Positions 1 through 9,730 are shown, counted from the stretch's first letter. The stretch is DNA of 64,000 bases from Rhodobacteraceae bacterium DSL-40 (GCA_003258405.1 QKPN01000005.1:212643-276642), one strand, 5' to 3'. The notes: generated by a model not told the origin, from the sequence alone. Numbers and translations are program-made.

Positions 1-427
1 TGATGAGCTGGGCGATGCCGCGCCCGGCGGTCATCAGGATCAGCGTCGCCACGATGGGCTGAATGCCGATCACCGCGACGAGAAAGCCGTTCCAGAGCCC
101 TGCGGCGAGGCCGGCGGCCAGAGCGAGCAGGAGGGCGGGCCCGAGCCCCCAGCCGTTCACGATCGCCGTGGCGGCCACGGCGCCGCAGATCGCCATCACG
201 GTGCCGACCGAAAGGTCGATGCCGCGCGAGGCGATGACGAGCGTCATGCCGATGGCGAGCAGCCCGATCGGCGCGCCGCGCTTGAGGATGTCGATCACCG
301 GGCCGACGAGGCGGCCGTCGGAGACCGAGATCGAGAGGAAGGTCGGGAAGACGAGGGTGACGAGCATCACCACGGCGGCGAGCGTCAGGATCTGCGGCAG
401 GACGCGGCGGAGGGCTTGCGGCATCAT
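1..427 (-). CDS. ytfT: Sugar ABC transporter permease, YtfT-like (3' end beyond window)
   Basis: The visible 142 residues are the N-terminal part of an RbsC/YtfT-type inner-membrane permease. A hydrophobic segment at about residues 10-30 is followed by the family motif IASRGIDLSVG (about 65-75) and further membrane helices. It should form the channel of a ribose/galactofuranose-class importer with YtfR and YtfQ encoded just upstream. The ATG start overlaps the ytfR stop as ATGA, so the two are translationally coupled. The C-terminal half lies outside the window, and a second permease (YjfF in E. coli) may follow there. The family is clear; the exact sugar is inferred from the YtfQ similarity. 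Confidence 0.88.
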   Translation of the reverse strand, partial: MMPQALRRVLPQILTLAAVVMLVTLVFPTFLSISVSDGRLVGPVIDILKRGAPIGLLAIGMTLVIASRGIDLSVGTVMAICGAVAATAIVNGWGLGPALLLALAAGLAAGLWNGFLVAVIGIQPIVATLILMTAGRGIAQLI

Positions 428-1926
428 GCGGCGTCCTCCTCGGCGATGGCGCGGACGATGGTCTCGGTGGAGATCTCCGCCCCGGTGAGTTCGGCGACGT
501 GGCGGCGGTCGCGCACCACGATCACCCGGTCGGAGACGGCGATGAGCTCGTCGAGCTCGGAGGAGACGATGAGGATCGACATGCCGCCCGAGGTGAGTTC
601 TCGGATGAGGTGGAGGATTTCGGCATGCGCGCCGACATCGATGCCGCGGGTGGGTTCGTCGAGGATGAGAAAGCGCGGGTTCATCGCGAGCCAGCGGGCA
701 AGGATCACCTTCTGCTGGTTGCCGCCCGAGAGCTGTCCCACGGGTTTCTCGGCGTCCGAGGTGCGGATGTCGAGCCGTGCGATGTAGTCCTTCGCGAGCC
801 GGACCTGTTCGGCGCGGGACATCGGGCGGGTCCAGCCGCGGCGGGCCTGGAGGGCGAGCGCGATGTTCTCGCGCACCGAGAGGTCGCCGACTATGCCGTC
901 GGTCTTGCGGTCCTCCGGGGCGAAGCCGAAGCCTGCGGCGATGGCGGTCCGCGGCGAGGAGAGGTCGATCTCGCCATCCGCATCGCGCGCGGTGCCGGTT
1001 TGGGCGGCGCGGACGCCGAAGAGCAGCTCGGCGCTTTCGGTGCGGCCGGAGCCGAGGAGGCCCGCAAGGCCGATGACCTCGCCCACGCCGACGCGCAGGT
1101 CGAAGGGTTCGATCATGCCGCGCCGGCCTAGGCCCTCGGCGCGCAGGAGTTCGGGGCGGATCGGCGCGCCCGCGCCGTGGCCCGCCGCCTGCGCCACCAC
1201 CTCGTCCTCGAGGACGCGGCCGAGCATGTGCTCGATGAGCCGCACGCGGTCGAGATCGCGCGTGGCTTCGGTCACGACCTTCTGGCCGTTGCGGAGCACG
1301 GTGACGCGATCGCTGAGCGCGAAGACCTGATCGAGGAAATGCGAGACGAAGACGATGCCGAGGCCCCGGTCGCGGAGGCCGCGGACGACATCGAACAGCA
1401 TCTCGACCTCGCGGGCGTCGAGGCTCGCGGTGGGTTCGTCGAGGATCAGCACCTTGCCCGAGAGCGCGACGGCGCGGGCGATGGCGATGATCTGCTGGAT
1501 GGCGACGGAATAGCAGCCGAGGTCGCGGCCGACGTCGATGTCGAGCCCGTACCCCATGAGCGTCTCACGGGCCATTGCCCGCATCGCGCGGCCATCGACG
1601 AGGCCGAAGCGGCGCGGTTCGCGGCCGAAGGCGAGGTTCTGGGCGACGGTGAGATTGGGCAGGAGGTTCACCTCCTGATAGACCGTGCCGATGCCGAGCT
1701 CCTGGGCTTCGGAGGTGGAGCGCGGCGAGATGCGCGCGCCCTCGAGCCGGATCTCGCCCGCATCGCGGCGGTAGGCGCCGGTCAGGCACTTGATGAGCGT
1801 GGACTTGCCCGCGCCGTTTTCGCCGAGGAGCGCGTGGACCTCGCCGGCGGCCAGCTCGAAATCGACGCCATCGAGCGCCCGGGTGCCGGGGAAGGTCTTG
1901 GTGAGGGATTGAACCGAAAGCAGCAT
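424..1926 (-). CDS. ytfR: Sugar ABC transporter ATP-binding protein, YtfR-like (two ABC domains)
   Basis: A 500-residue ATPase with two fused ABC cassettes, as usual for monosaccharide importers (RbsA/MglA/YtfR). The first Walker A reads GENGAGKST near residue 36. The second half has the degenerate P-loop GLLGSGRTE typical of the family, the signature LSGGNQQKV and a Walker [13 protein letters not shown]. The start is set at MLLSVQS; the open frame extends far upstream, but only across the ytfQ end. It lies 64 bases after ytfQ, with a stem-loop between them, and overlaps ytfT by four bases. It energises uptake of the sugar captured by YtfQ. Confidence 0.93.
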   Translation of the reverse strand: MLLSVQSLTKTFPGTRALDGVDFELAAGEVHALLGENGAGKSTLIKCLTGAYRRDAGEIRLEGARISPRSTSEAQELGIGTVYQEVNLLPNLTVAQNLAFGREPRRFGLVDGRAMRAMARETLMGYGLDIDVGRDLGCYSVAIQQIIAIARAVALSGKVLILDEPTASLDAREVEMLFDVVRGLRDRGLGIVFVSHFLDQVFALSDRVTVLRNGQKVVTEATRDLDRVRLIEHMLGRVLEDEVVAQAAGHGAGAPIRPELLRAEGLGRRGMIEPFDLRVGVGEVIGLAGLLGSGRTESAELLFGVRAAQTGTARDADGEIDLSSPRTAIAAGFGFAPEDRKTDGIVGDLSVRENIALALQARRGWTRPMSRAEQVRLAKDYIARLDIRTSDAEKPVGQLSGGNQQKVILARWLAMNPRFLILDEPTRGIDVGAHAEILHLIRELTSGGMSILIVSSELDELIAVSDRVIVVRDRRHVAELTGAEISTETIVRAIAEEDAA

Positions 1927-1951
1927 TCTCGCTCCAGCGGCAGGCAGGGGT

Positions 1952-1979
1952 GCGGCGGACCGGAGGGCCGGCCCGCCGC
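1952..1979 (-). promoter_or_regulatory. GC-rich stem-loop between ytfQ and ytfR
   Basis: GCGGCGG at 1952-1958 pairs with CCGCCGC at 1973-1979. Inside it, CCGG at 1960-1963 pairs with CCGG at 1968-1971 around a four-base loop, with a single A/C mismatch between the two stems. It sits 12 bases past the ytfQ stop in the transcript and has no U-run. It probably protects ytfQ mRNA or partly terminates, so that the binding protein outnumbers YtfR and YtfT. Confidence 0.55.
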
Positions 1980-1990
1980 CTTGGGGCCTC

Positions 1991-2944
1991 TCAGTAGCCG
2001 AGACCCTTCTTGGCTTCATACTGGCCCATCGGATCGTCGGCCTGGGTGTAGAGCTTCGATTCCGTCTGGATGAACTTCGGCGGCATGGTGCCGTCCGCCC
2101 AGTAGGCTGCGAGCGCATCGAAGGCAGGGCCCGCCATGTTGGGCGTGAGCTCGACGGTCGCGTTCGCATCGCCGTCGGCCATCGCCTGGAAGATGTCAGG
2201 CACCGCGTCGATCGAGACGATGAGGATGTCCTCGCCCGGATTGAGCCCGGCTTCCTTGATGGCCTGGATCGCACCCACCGCCATGTCGTCGTTGTGGGCG
2301 TAGAGCGCACAGATGTCCTTGCCGCCGTTCTCGGCCTGCAGGAAGCTCTCCATCACTTCCTTGCCCTGGGCGCGGGTGAAGTCGCCGGTCTGGCTGCGGA
2401 CGATCTCGATGTTGTCGTGGCCTTCAATGGCCTGGCGGAAGCCATTGGCGCGGTCGATGGCGGGAGAGGAGCCGGTGGTGCCCTGGAGCTCGACCACGCG
2501 GCATTCCTTGTCGCCCACGGTTTCGACCAGCCACTGGCCGGCGACATTGCCCTCGTGCACGAGATCCGAGCCGACCGCGGTCAGGTAGAGATCGTCGGAG
2601 CTGTCGACCTGGCGGTCGAGCAGCACGACCGGGATCTCGGCTTCCTGGGCCTCTTCGAGCACGCTGTCCCAGCCGGTGGCGACCACGGGGGCGAGCAGGA
2701 TCGCGTCCACGCCCTGCGCCACGAAGGAGCGGATCGCGGCGATCTGGTTCTCCTGCTTCTGCTGGGCGTCGGAGAACTTGAGATCGATGCCGCGCTCTTC
2801 CGCCTGCTGCTTGGTGAGCGTGGTTTCAGCCGCGCGCCAGCCCGATTCCGAGCCGATCTGCGAGAAGCCCACAGTCTGGGCCGAGGCGGCGCCGGCGGTC
2901 AGGGCGAGCGCGGCGGCTGTTGCGAGCAATCCGTTGAGTTTCAT
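1991..2944 (-). CDS. ytfQ: Periplasmic sugar-binding protein, YtfQ-like (galactofuranose class)
   Basis: A 317-residue periplasmic binding protein. A signal peptide of about 22 residues ends at AGAASA-QT, and the mature start (TVGFSQIGSESGW) is nearly identical to my recollection of E. coli YtfQ, as are QQKQENQIAAIRSF and VELTPNMAGPAFDAL. YtfQ binds galactofuranose, so galactose in its furanose form is the leading guess. In this neighbourhood L-arabinofuranose is also possible. The ATG is preceded by a strong ribosome-binding site (AGGGAGG). It is the first gene of ytfQRT and follows the dehydrogenase gene by about 100 bases on the same strand. Confidence 0.92.
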   Translation of the reverse strand: MKLNGLLATAAALALTAGAASAQTVGFSQIGSESGWRAAETTLTKQQAEERGIDLKFSDAQQKQENQIAAIRSFVAQGVDAILLAPVVATGWDSVLEEAQEAEIPVVLLDRQVDSSDDLYLTAVGSDLVHEGNVAGQWLVETVGDKECRVVELQGTTGSSPAIDRANGFRQAIEGHDNIEIVRSQTGDFTRAQGKEVMESFLQAENGGKDICALYAHNDDMAVGAIQAIKEAGLNPGEDILIVSIDAVPDIFQAMADGDANATVELTPNMAGPAFDALAAYWADGTMPPKFIQTESKLYTQADDPMGQYEAKKGLGY

Positions 2945-3019
2945 GAAGTGTTCCTCCCTTTGAGTTTTCAATTGTCTGGTGTTTCCGGCGCGTTCTTCTG
3001 CGCGCCTTGTCCTCATCGC

Positions 3020-3036
3020 GGGGCCTCGTGGGCCCC
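3020..3036 (-). terminator. Stem-loop after the sugar dehydrogenase gene, upstream of ytfQ
   Basis: GGGGCC at 3020-3025 pairs with GGCCCC at 3031-3036 around a five-base loop, ten bases past the dehydrogenase stop. There is no U-run. It may be a weak or Rho-assisted terminator, or an mRNA-protecting hairpin between the pathway genes and ytfQRT. A ytfQ promoter would have to lie in the 75 bases that follow; none is obvious. Confidence 0.4.
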
Positions 3037-3046
3037 ACGATCAGGG

Positions 3047-3988
3047 TCAGTCCTCGAAGGGCTCGACCGCGATGCGGCGGCCGAGCAGAAAGGCGTCGGC
3101 GACATGGACGAGGGGCGTGTCGTCCACATCCGATGCATTCCGGGCGAGCAGCCCGGCGAAATGCGCGTAGAGCGAAGGGTATTCGCCCGGATGGTCCAGC
3201 GGCTGCGGCGCGCCGTCGATCGCAAGCTTGCCGCCGCCTTCCGAAAGCGCGAGCGTGCCGTCCTCCGTCTCGACCCGGATGTCCCAGGTCGGCGCCCCCT
3301 GCTGGCGCCAGTCGAACACGGCTTCGACCGGCACGCCGCCCGGCGCGGCGAACGTGAGCGTCGCGGCGATGGGTGTGTCGCGGTTCGAGGGGAAGGCGAG
3401 TTCGGCGCGCGCGAGATGCACCGGGACGGGCAGGATCGCGGTCAGGATCGAGAGCGCGTTGATGCCGGGATCAAAGACCCCGAGCCCGCCGGGCTCCCAG
3501 ATCCAGCCCTGGCCCGGATGCCATTCGCGCACGTCTTCCTGCCAGTCGATCGTGACCTTTCGCAGACTGCGCCCGGCCAGCCAGGCGCGCGCGGGCGCGA
3601 CACCGGCGGCATGGCGCGAATGCCAGGTCGCGAAGAGCGACACCCCTTGGGCGCGGGCAAGTTCTGCAAGGGCGCGGACCTCGGCGACTGTCGCGCCGGG
3701 GGGTTTCTCGAGCATGACATGGCGGCCTGCGCGCAGGGCTGCGGCCGCGGCCTCGTAACGGACCTGCGGCGGCATGCAGAGCGAGACGGCGCCGATCTCG
3801 GGACGGGCCTCGAGCAGCGCCTCGATGGTCGTGAAATTCTCGGTGCCGGCAATTCCGCCCGAGCGGCTGACGGTCGCGGCAAGCCGGAACGCGCCGCCGT
3901 CCGCGATTGCCGGGATATGCTGATCCCGAGCGATCTTGCCGATGCCGACAATGGCGATGTCGCGCAGATCCTGTTCAGTCATCGTCAT
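3047..3988 (-). CDS. L-arabinose/D-galactose 1-dehydrogenase (Gfo/Idh/MocA family)
   Basis: This enzyme oxidises the anomeric carbon of L-arabinose or D-galactose with NAD(P)+ to the lactone, the first step of the non-phosphorylating pathway. The sequence has the Rossmann motif VGIGKIA near the N-terminus, the EKPPGAT motif near residue 95, and WIWEPGGLGVFDPGIN, whose Asp and Asn four residues apart match the catalytic pair described for Azospirillum brasilense L-arabinose 1-dehydrogenase. Length is 313 residues, normal for the family. ATG at 3988 is chosen because an AGGAC-type site lies just upstream; ATG at 3982 or 4012 is possible. It follows the dehydratase gene by about 150 bases. The preference between arabinose and galactose cannot be read from the sequence. 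Confidence 0.87.
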   Translation of the reverse strand: MTMTEQDLRDIAIVGIGKIARDQHIPAIADGGAFRLAATVSRSGGIAGTENFTTIEALLEARPEIGAVSLCMPPQVRYEAAAAALRAGRHVMLEKPPGATVAEVRALAELARAQGVSLFATWHSRHAAGVAPARAWLAGRSLRKVTIDWQEDVREWHPGQGWIWEPGGLGVFDPGINALSILTAILPVPVHLARAELAFPSNRDTPIAATLTFAAPGGVPVEAVFDWRQQGAPTWDIRVETEDGTLALSEGGGKLAIDGAPQPLDHPGEYPSLYAHFAGLLARNASDVDDTPLVHVADAFLLGRRIAVEPFED

Positions 3989-4140
3989 GACAGTCGTCCT
4001 GCCGGGCACCATGGGCGCAAGGCGCGTGGCCCCGGCCCGGGGGTGGTCTGTCCTCGCCCTGGGCCGGGCCGAAGGTTGCGCCCGGGTCGCGGGCGGTCAG
4101 GAAGCGCCAGACGATCGCATCGAGGGAATCCTGACGGGGT

Positions 4141-5883
4141 TCAATGACTGTCACGACCGACCTCCCGCCCACGGCAGCCCTTGAGGAAATCGAAATCGGC
4201 ACCGGTATCGGCCCCCTCGACATGGGCGTGGAACATGCTGGCATAGCCGCTGTCGGGCGGTGCGGAGAGCGGGCGCCAGGCGGCGAGCCTCGCGGCGAGT
4301 TCGTCCTCGGGAATGTCGAGATGGATCCGCCGCGCGGCGACGTCGATCTCGATCATGTCGCCATCCCGCACCACCGCCAGCGGGCCACCCACCGCCGCCT
4401 CGGGCGCGGTGTGGAGCACCGCCGTGCCATAGGCGGTGCCGGACATGCGCGCGTCCGAGATCCGGATCATGTCGGTGATCCCCTTCTTCAGGACCTTGGG
4501 GGGAAGGCCCATGTTGCCCACCTCGGCCATGCCGGGATAGCCCTTGGGCCCGCAGTTCTTCAGCACCATCACGCAGGTCTCGTCGATGTCGAGATCGTCG
4601 CAGTCGATCCTGGCCTTGTAGTCGTCGATCGTCTCGAAGACGACGGCGCGGCCGCGGTGCTGCATCAGATGCGGGCTTGCGGCGGAGGGTTTCAGGACGG
4701 CGCCGTTGGGGGCGAGGTTGCCGCGGAGCACGGCAATTCCGCCCGAGGCGGTGAGCGCCTTCTCGACCGGCAGGATGACGTCCTCGTTCCAGTTGCGCGC
4801 GTCCTTCACCTCGTCCCAGATCGGGCCGCCGGAGACGGTGAGCGCATCGCGGTGGAGGACGCCGGCCTCGCCGAGGCGCTTGAGCACCACAGGCAGGCCG
4901 CCGGCATAGAAGAACTCCTCCATCAGGTATTCGCCCGAGGGCATGAGGTTGACGATGGTCGGGATGTCGCGGCCGAGCCTGTCCCAGTCCTCGAGCGTGA
5001 GGTCGATGCCGACGCGGCCGGCAAGCGCGAGCAGGTGGATGACCGCGTTGGTCGAGCCGCCGATGGCGCCATTGCAGCGGATCGCGTTCTCGAAGGCCGC
5101 GCGGGTCAGGATGTCGGAGGGTTTCAGGTCGTCCTTCACCATCTGCACGATACGGCGGCCCGAGAGCTGCGCCATCACGCGCCTGCGCGAGTCGACGGCC
5201 GGGATCGCGGCATTGCCGGAGAGCGCCATGCCGAGGGCTTCGGCCATGGAGGCCATGGTCGAGGCGGTGCCCATGGTGTTGCAGGTGCCCGAGGAGCGGC
5301 TCATGGCCTGTTCGGCCTCGAGGAAATCGGCGTGGCTCATGCGGCCGGCCTTGATGTCCTCGCTCATCTGCCAGAGGGCGGTGCCGGAGCCGACGCGCTC
5401 GCCGCGGAACCAGCCGTTTAGCATCGGCCCGCCGGTCACGACGATCGAGGGGATGTCGGTGGAGGCCGCCCCCATCATCAGCGACGGCGTGGTCTTGTCG
5501 CAGCCGACAAGCAGCACGGCGCCGTCGATGGGCTGGCCGCGCATCACCTCCTCGACCGCGAGGGCGGCGAGGTTGCGATACATCATCGCCGAGGGGCGGA
5601 AGGTGTTTTCGGAGGCGGAGAAGACGGGCACCTCGAGGGGAAATCCGCCCGCTTCCCAGACGCCTGCCTTCACCTTCTCGGCCAGTTCGCGCAGGTGGCC
5701 GTTGCAGGGCGTGAGCTCGGACCAGGTGTTGAGGATGCCGATGACGGGGCGGCCATCGAAGAGGTCGTCCGGGTAGCCCTGGTTCTTGAGCCAGCCGCGA
5801 TGATAGATGTTGTCCCGCGACGTGCCGCCATACCATTCCTGGCTGCGGAGCCGTCTCGGCCAGTCTGCCTTCTTGAAGTCCAT
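4141..5883 (-). CDS. Sugar-acid dehydratase, IlvD/Edd family (L-arabinonate/galactonate type)
   Basis: A 580-residue iron-sulfur dehydratase that should convert L-arabinonate (or the galactonate or fuconate analogue) to the 2-keto-3-deoxy acid. The three expected cluster cysteines lie in ELTPCNGH, LVGCDKTTP and SGTCNTMG, and the C-terminal MSGTAYGTAVLH carries the catalytic serine region. Closest in memory to Rhizobium/Azospirillum L-arabinonate dehydratase, the step after the neighbouring dehydrogenase. Ribosome-binding site GGGCAGGA precedes the ATG. It lies 10 bases after gguC on the same strand, so it is probably co-transcribed. Family assignment is firm; substrate is inferred from neighbours. 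Confidence 0.9.
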   Translation of the reverse strand: MDFKKADWPRRLRSQEWYGGTSRDNIYHRGWLKNQGYPDDLFDGRPVIGILNTWSELTPCNGHLRELAEKVKAGVWEAGGFPLEVPVFSASENTFRPSAMMYRNLAALAVEEVMRGQPIDGAVLLVGCDKTTPSLMMGAASTDIPSIVVTGGPMLNGWFRGERVGSGTALWQMSEDIKAGRMSHADFLEAEQAMSRSSGTCNTMGTASTMASMAEALGMALSGNAAIPAVDSRRRVMAQLSGRRIVQMVKDDLKPSDILTRAAFENAIRCNGAIGGSTNAVIHLLALAGRVGIDLTLEDWDRLGRDIPTIVNLMPSGEYLMEEFFYAGGLPVVLKRLGEAGVLHRDALTVSGGPIWDEVKDARNWNEDVILPVEKALTASGGIAVLRGNLAPNGAVLKPSAASPHLMQHRGRAVVFETIDDYKARIDCDDLDIDETCVMVLKNCGPKGYPGMAEVGNMGLPPKVLKKGITDMIRISDARMSGTAYGTAVLHTAPEAAVGGPLAVVRDGDMIEIDVAARRIHLDIPEDELAARLAAWRPLSAPPDSGYASMFHAHVEGADTGADFDFLKGCRGREVGRDSH

Positions 5884-5893
5884 GGTCCTGCCC

Positions 5894-6889
5894 TCAGAGC
5901 GCCCTGATTTCCGTGCGCTCCTGCGTCTCCTCGCGGCGGGGAAAGCTGAGCGGATTGCGGAGGGGGAGCCCGAAGGGCGCCGCCTCGATCTCGAATATGT
6001 CGCCATCCGCGCAGGCGATGCCCGCGGCGAAGGACAGTGTTGCGGTCCCGAACATGTGGATGTGCACATCGCCCGGCTGGCGGAAGATCTCGTATTTGAA
6101 GTGGTGGTGCTCGAGATTGGCGATCGAGTGCGACATGTTGGCCTCTCCGGACAGGAACGGCTTCTCGAAGGGGATGCTGTTGCCGCGCCGGATGCGGGAG
6201 GTGCCTTCGATTGTGGCGGGCAGCTCGCCCACCAGAAGCTCGGGGCCGACCGAGGCGGGGCGGAGCTTGGAGTGGGCGAGATAGAGGTAGTTCTGCCGCT
6301 CCATCACGTGGTCCGAGAATTCGTTGGCGAGCGCGAAGCCGAGGCGGAACGGCGTGCCGTCGGTGCCGATGATGTAGATGCCGGCGATCTCGGGCTCCTC
6401 GCCGCCGTCCTCTGCGAAGGCCGGGGCGGCAAGCGGCGCGCCGGGCGCGGCGAGAGCCGCCCCCGTGCCCTTGTAGAACCACTCGGGCTGCGCGCCGGCA
6501 TGGCCGTTGGCCGGCTTGCCGCCCTCGAGGCCGATGCGGAACATCTTCATCGAGTCGGTCTCGTTCTCGGCCTTGGCGCCGGCGTGCATCGCGGCCCGCG
6601 TGGAAGCCGAGCCCAGGTGGGTGAGGCCGGTGCCGGTCAGGTGGAGATGCGCCGGGTCGGGGTGCAGCACGGGCGGGAGCAGACGGCCTTCGGCATAGAG
6701 GCGTTCGAGATCGGCCGCGCCGTTGAGGCCGAGATCCGCGATCCGCTCGCGCAGGCGCGTGCCGGTGGCGGCGCAGTCGATCGCGAGATCATAGAGGCTT
6801 GCGTCGGTCCGGACCTCGTAGGCTTCGGTCCCGTCGCGGGCAACGACCTGTATGTGCCCGTCATCCCTGCGGTATTGCGAGAGCAGCAT
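5894..6889 (-). CDS. gguC: GguC/AraD1-type FAH-fold protein, likely 2-keto-3-deoxy-L-arabonate dehydratase
   Basis: A 331-residue member of the fumarylacetoacetate hydrolase (FAH) fold, matching Agrobacterium GguC, which is encoded after chvE-gguA-gguB exactly as here. The C-terminal half carries the FAH core (EIAGIYIIGTDG, GEANMSHSI). Comparative annotation names this group AraD1 and proposes that it dehydrates 2-keto-3-deoxy-L-arabonate. That would make it the third pathway step here, after the dehydrogenase and IlvD/Edd dehydratase. No dihydrodipicolinate-synthase-like AraD is present in the window, which supports this role. It starts three bases after the gguB stop with an AGGGG ribosome-binding site. 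Confidence 0.85.
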   Translation of the reverse strand: MLLSQYRRDDGHIQVVARDGTEAYEVRTDASLYDLAIDCAATGTRLRERIADLGLNGAADLERLYAEGRLLPPVLHPDPAHLHLTGTGLTHLGSASTRAAMHAGAKAENETDSMKMFRIGLEGGKPANGHAGAQPEWFYKGTGAALAAPGAPLAAPAFAEDGGEEPEIAGIYIIGTDGTPFRLGFALANEFSDHVMERQNYLYLAHSKLRPASVGPELLVGELPATIEGTSRIRRGNSIPFEKPFLSGEANMSHSIANLEHHHFKYEIFRQPGDVHIHMFGTATLSFAAGIACADGDIFEIEAAPFGLPLRNPLSFPRREETQERTEIRAL

Positions 6890-6892
6890 GGT

Positions 6893-8104
6893 TCACCCCT
6901 TCTTCTTGCTCATGACGTCGAAGATCACTGCGGCAAGCAGGACAAGGCCCTTGATGACCTGCTGCCAGTCGATGCCGATGCCGAGGATCGACATGCCGTT
7001 GTTCATCACCCCCATGATGAAGGCACCGACCACCGCGCCGACGATGGTGCCCACGCCGCCCGACATGGAGGCGCCGCCGATGAAGACCGCCGCGATCACG
7101 TCGAGCTCGAAGGCGAGCCCGGCCTTGGGCGTGGCGGTGTTGAGGCGGGCGGCGAAGACGAGACCGGCGAGGGCCGCGAGCATGCCCATGTTGGCGAAGG
7201 TGAAGAAGGTCAGGCGGGCCGAGTTGATGCCCGAAAGCCGCGCGGCCTTCTCGTTGCCGCCGATCGCATAGATGCGCCGGCCGACCGTGGTGCGGCTCGC
7301 GATGAAGGAATAGACCGCGATCAGCAGCGCCATGACGATGAAGACGTTGGGCAGGCCGCGGAAATCGGCCATCAGCCAGCTCATGTAGACGAGCGCGGTG
7401 AAGATCAGCGCATTCTTGATCGCGAAGAAGGCGAAGGGTTCGTCGGCGACGCCGGAGCGCGCCTGGTGCCGTCGTGTCCTGACGGCCATCAGCAGCAGGA
7501 TGGCGGCCACCGCAACGCCGAGCACGAAGGAAAAGAGGTTCATGCCGTCGCCGCCGAGCGGATCGGGAATGAAGCCCGAGGCGATGAGCTGGAACTTGGC
7601 GGGGAAGGGGCCGACCGACTGTCCGGCCAGAAGCCAGAGTGTGAGCCCCTTGAAGACGAGCATGCCCGCGAGCGTCACGATGAAGGAGGGAATCTTGTAA
7701 TAGGCGATCCAGAAGCCCTGCAGCATGCCGATGACGGCCCCGACGCCGAGACAGATGATCCCGGCGACCCAGTAGTTGACGCCCCAGTGCACGATCATCA
7801 CCGCGGCCAGCGCACCGACGAAGCCGAGCACCGAGCCGACCGAGAGATCGATGTGGCCCGCGACGATGACGAGCAGCATGCCGATCGCCATGATGATGAT
7901 GTAGCTGTTCTGCAGGATCAGGTTGGTGAGGTTCACCGGCTTCAGCAGGATGCCGCCCGTTGCGATCTGGAAGAAGGCCATGATCGCGATGAGTGCGAAA
8001 AGGATGCCGTATTCGCGGATGTGGTGGCGGATGAAGCCCAGGCTGTGACGCAGGACCGAGCGTTGCGGCTCGACATGCTCCGGGTTCGTGGTTGTCTGGG
8101 TCAT
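6893..8104 (-). CDS. gguB: Multiple-sugar ABC transporter permease GguB
   Basis: A 403-residue inner-membrane permease of the XylH/GguB branch of monosaccharide ABC importers. It has around ten hydrophobic segments, the motif [14 protein letters not shown] and a C-terminal [13 protein letters not shown], which form the family's ATPase-contact region. It partners with GguA and ChvE. The start ATG overlaps the gguA stop (ATGA) and the stop is three bases before gguC. The order chvE-gguA-gguB-gguC is that of the Agrobacterium locus for galactose, glucose and arabinose uptake. Confidence 0.93.
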   Translation of the reverse strand: MTQTTTNPEHVEPQRSVLRHSLGFIRHHIREYGILFALIAIMAFFQIATGGILLKPVNLTNLILQNSYIIIMAIGMLLVIVAGHIDLSVGSVLGFVGALAAVMIVHWGVNYWVAGIICLGVGAVIGMLQGFWIAYYKIPSFIVTLAGMLVFKGLTLWLLAGQSVGPFPAKFQLIASGFIPDPLGGDGMNLFSFVLGVAVAAILLLMAVRTRRHQARSGVADEPFAFFAIKNALIFTALVYMSWLMADFRGLPNVFIVMALLIAVYSFIASRTTVGRRIYAIGGNEKAARLSGINSARLTFFTFANMGMLAALAGLVFAARLNTATPKAGLAFELDVIAAVFIGGASMSGGVGTIVGAVVGAFIMGVMNNGMSILGIGIDWQQVIKGLVLLAAVIFDVMSKKKG

Positions 8105-9633
8105 CGGCGGTCCCCGGTCGATCTGATGATGGTGGACATGATCCGCTCCTGCGAGGCTTCGGCCGTGGCCATCTCGCCGACGAGACGGCCCTCGTTCATC
8201 ACGCAGATGCGGTCGGTGATCCCGAGGAGCTCCGGCATTTCGGACGAGATGACGATGATCGCCTTGCCCGCCATCGCGAGGTCACGGATCACGGTGTAGA
8301 TCTCGAATTTCGCGCCGACGTCGATGCCGCGGGTCGGTTCGTCCAGAATGAGGATGTCCGGATCGGCGAAGAGCCACTTGGCGAGCACGACCTTCTGCTG
8401 GTTGCCGCCCGAGAGGTTCACCGTTTCCTGCTCGATGGATGAGCACTTGATCGCGAGGCGCTTGCGGTAGCGCTCGGCGACCTCGGCCTCCTTGTGCCGG
8501 TCGACCACCATCGTGTCGGCGATCGCCTCGAGATTGGCGAGCGGCACGTTGCGCCGGATCGTGTCGTCGAGCACGAGCCCGTAGGTCTTGCGGTCTTCGG
8601 TGGCGTAGGCGAGGCCGGCGTTCACCGCGCGGCGTACGGTCGAGAGATCAGCCGGGGCGCCGTCGATCAGCGCCTGGCCGGAGATGTCCCGGCCCCAGGA
8701 TCGGCCGAAGAGGCTCATGGCGAGCTCGGTCCGGCCGGCCCCCATCAGCCCGGCAAATCCCAGCACCTCGCCGCGGCGGACGTTGAAGCTCACCCCGTCG
8801 ACCACCTTGCGATCGGCATGGATCGGGTGGTGCACGGTCCAGTCGCGAACCTCGAGGATCACCCCGCCGATCTCGGGCGCGCGCGGCGGATAGCGGTCTT
8901 CGAGCGAGCGGCCGACCATGTCGCGGATGATGTCGCCTTCGCTGATGCCGCTTGAGCAGTCGAGCCGCGAGACGGCCGAGCCGTCGCGCAGGACGGTGAT
9001 GGTGTCGGCGACCTTGGAGATCTCGTTGAGCTTGTGGGAGATGAGGATCGAGGTGATGCCCTTGCGGCGGAACTCCATGAGCAGCTCGAGGAGCTTCTCG
9101 CTGTCGGTCTCGTTGAGCGAGGATGTGGGCTCGTCGAGGATGAGGAGCCGGACGTTCTTTGAGAGCGCCTTGGCGATCTCAACGAGCTGCTGCTTGCCAA
9201 GCCCGATGTCGTCGACGCGGGTCTCGGGGCGTTCGGCGAGGCCCACGCGGGCAAGCAGTTCAGTGGCGCGGCGGTTGGTTTCGCGCCAGTCGATGATGCC
9301 GCGCTCCGCACGTTCGTTGCCGAGGAAGATGTTCTCGGCGATGGAGAGGAGCGGAACGAGGGCGAGCTCCTGGTGAATGATGATGATGCCCTGACGCTCG
9401 CTGTCGGCGATGTTGCGGAAGGCCTGCACCTCGCCGTCATAGACGATGTCGCCGCTGTAGGAGCCGTGCGGATAGACGCCCGAGAGCACCTTCATCAGTG
9501 TGGACTTGCCCGCGCCGTTCTCGCCGACAAGCGCGTGGATCTCGCCCTCCTCGACGGAGAGGTTCACGGTGTCGAGCGCCTTCACGCCGGGAAATTCCTT
9601 CGTGATCCCGCGCATTTCGAGGATCGTGGCCAT
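8101..9633 (-). CDS. gguA: Multiple-sugar ABC transporter ATPase GguA (two ABC domains)
   Basis: A 510-residue double ABC ATPase. It contains Walker [10 protein letters not shown] near residue 37, switch sequence [10 protein letters not shown], second signature [16 protein letters not shown] and second Walker [13 protein letters not shown]. This is the MmsA/XylG/GguA branch and a different subfamily from the YtfR-like ATPase at 424-1926, so the window encodes two separate sugar importers. It follows chvE after a 97-base gap holding two stem-loops and is coupled to gguB by a four-base overlap. Confidence 0.93.
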   Translation of the reverse strand: MATILEMRGITKEFPGVKALDTVNLSVEEGEIHALVGENGAGKSTLMKVLSGVYPHGSYSGDIVYDGEVQAFRNIADSERQGIIIIHQELALVPLLSIAENIFLGNERAERGIIDWRETNRRATELLARVGLAERPETRVDDIGLGKQQLVEIAKALSKNVRLLILDEPTSSLNETDSEKLLELLMEFRRKGITSILISHKLNEISKVADTITVLRDGSAVSRLDCSSGISEGDIIRDMVGRSLEDRYPPRAPEIGGVILEVRDWTVHHPIHADRKVVDGVSFNVRRGEVLGFAGLMGAGRTELAMSLFGRSWGRDISGQALIDGAPADLSTVRRAVNAGLAYATEDRKTYGLVLDDTIRRNVPLANLEAIADTMVVDRHKEAEVAERYRKRLAIKCSSIEQETVNLSGGNQQKVVLAKWLFADPDILILDEPTRGIDVGAKFEIYTVIRDLAMAGKAIIVISSEMPELLGITDRICVMNEGRLVGEMATAEASQERIMSTIIRSTGDRR

Positions 9634-9660
9634 GCTCAGCCCTTCATTCTGGAAGCGGTC

Positions 9661-9730
9661 GCCCCTCGCAGAAAGGGGCGGGAAGGCGCGAAGGGGGAGA
9701 CAGGGGGGAGCCCGACCTCCGCGCCGGAGG
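9661..9730 (-). promoter_or_regulatory. Two stem-loops between chvE and gguA
   Basis: CCTCCG (9716-9721) and CGGAGG (9725-9730) form a perfect six-base stem directly after the chvE stop. GCCCC (9661-9665) and GGGGC (9675-9679) form a second stem nearer gguA. Neither has a U-run. A processing or attenuation role is likely, giving more ChvE than transporter components, as at other binding-protein genes in this window. Confidence 0.55.

Noticed and set aside
4013..4140. An open frame continuing past the dehydratase stop toward the dehydrogenase start
   Set aside because: It has no start codon of its own with a ribosome-binding site and its composition is that of a spacer.
2294..5421. Long plus-strand frames opposite ytfQ, the dehydrogenase and the dehydratase
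   Set aside because: They are complementary to conserved genes with proper motifs; codon-phase shadows are expected at this base composition.
5807..8299. An 830-codon open frame on the plus strand, antisense to gguC and gguB
   Set aside because: It lies opposite two clear genes, is rich in Arg, Asp, Gly and Glu in the way of high-GC shadow frames, and has no ribosome-binding site or recognised motif.
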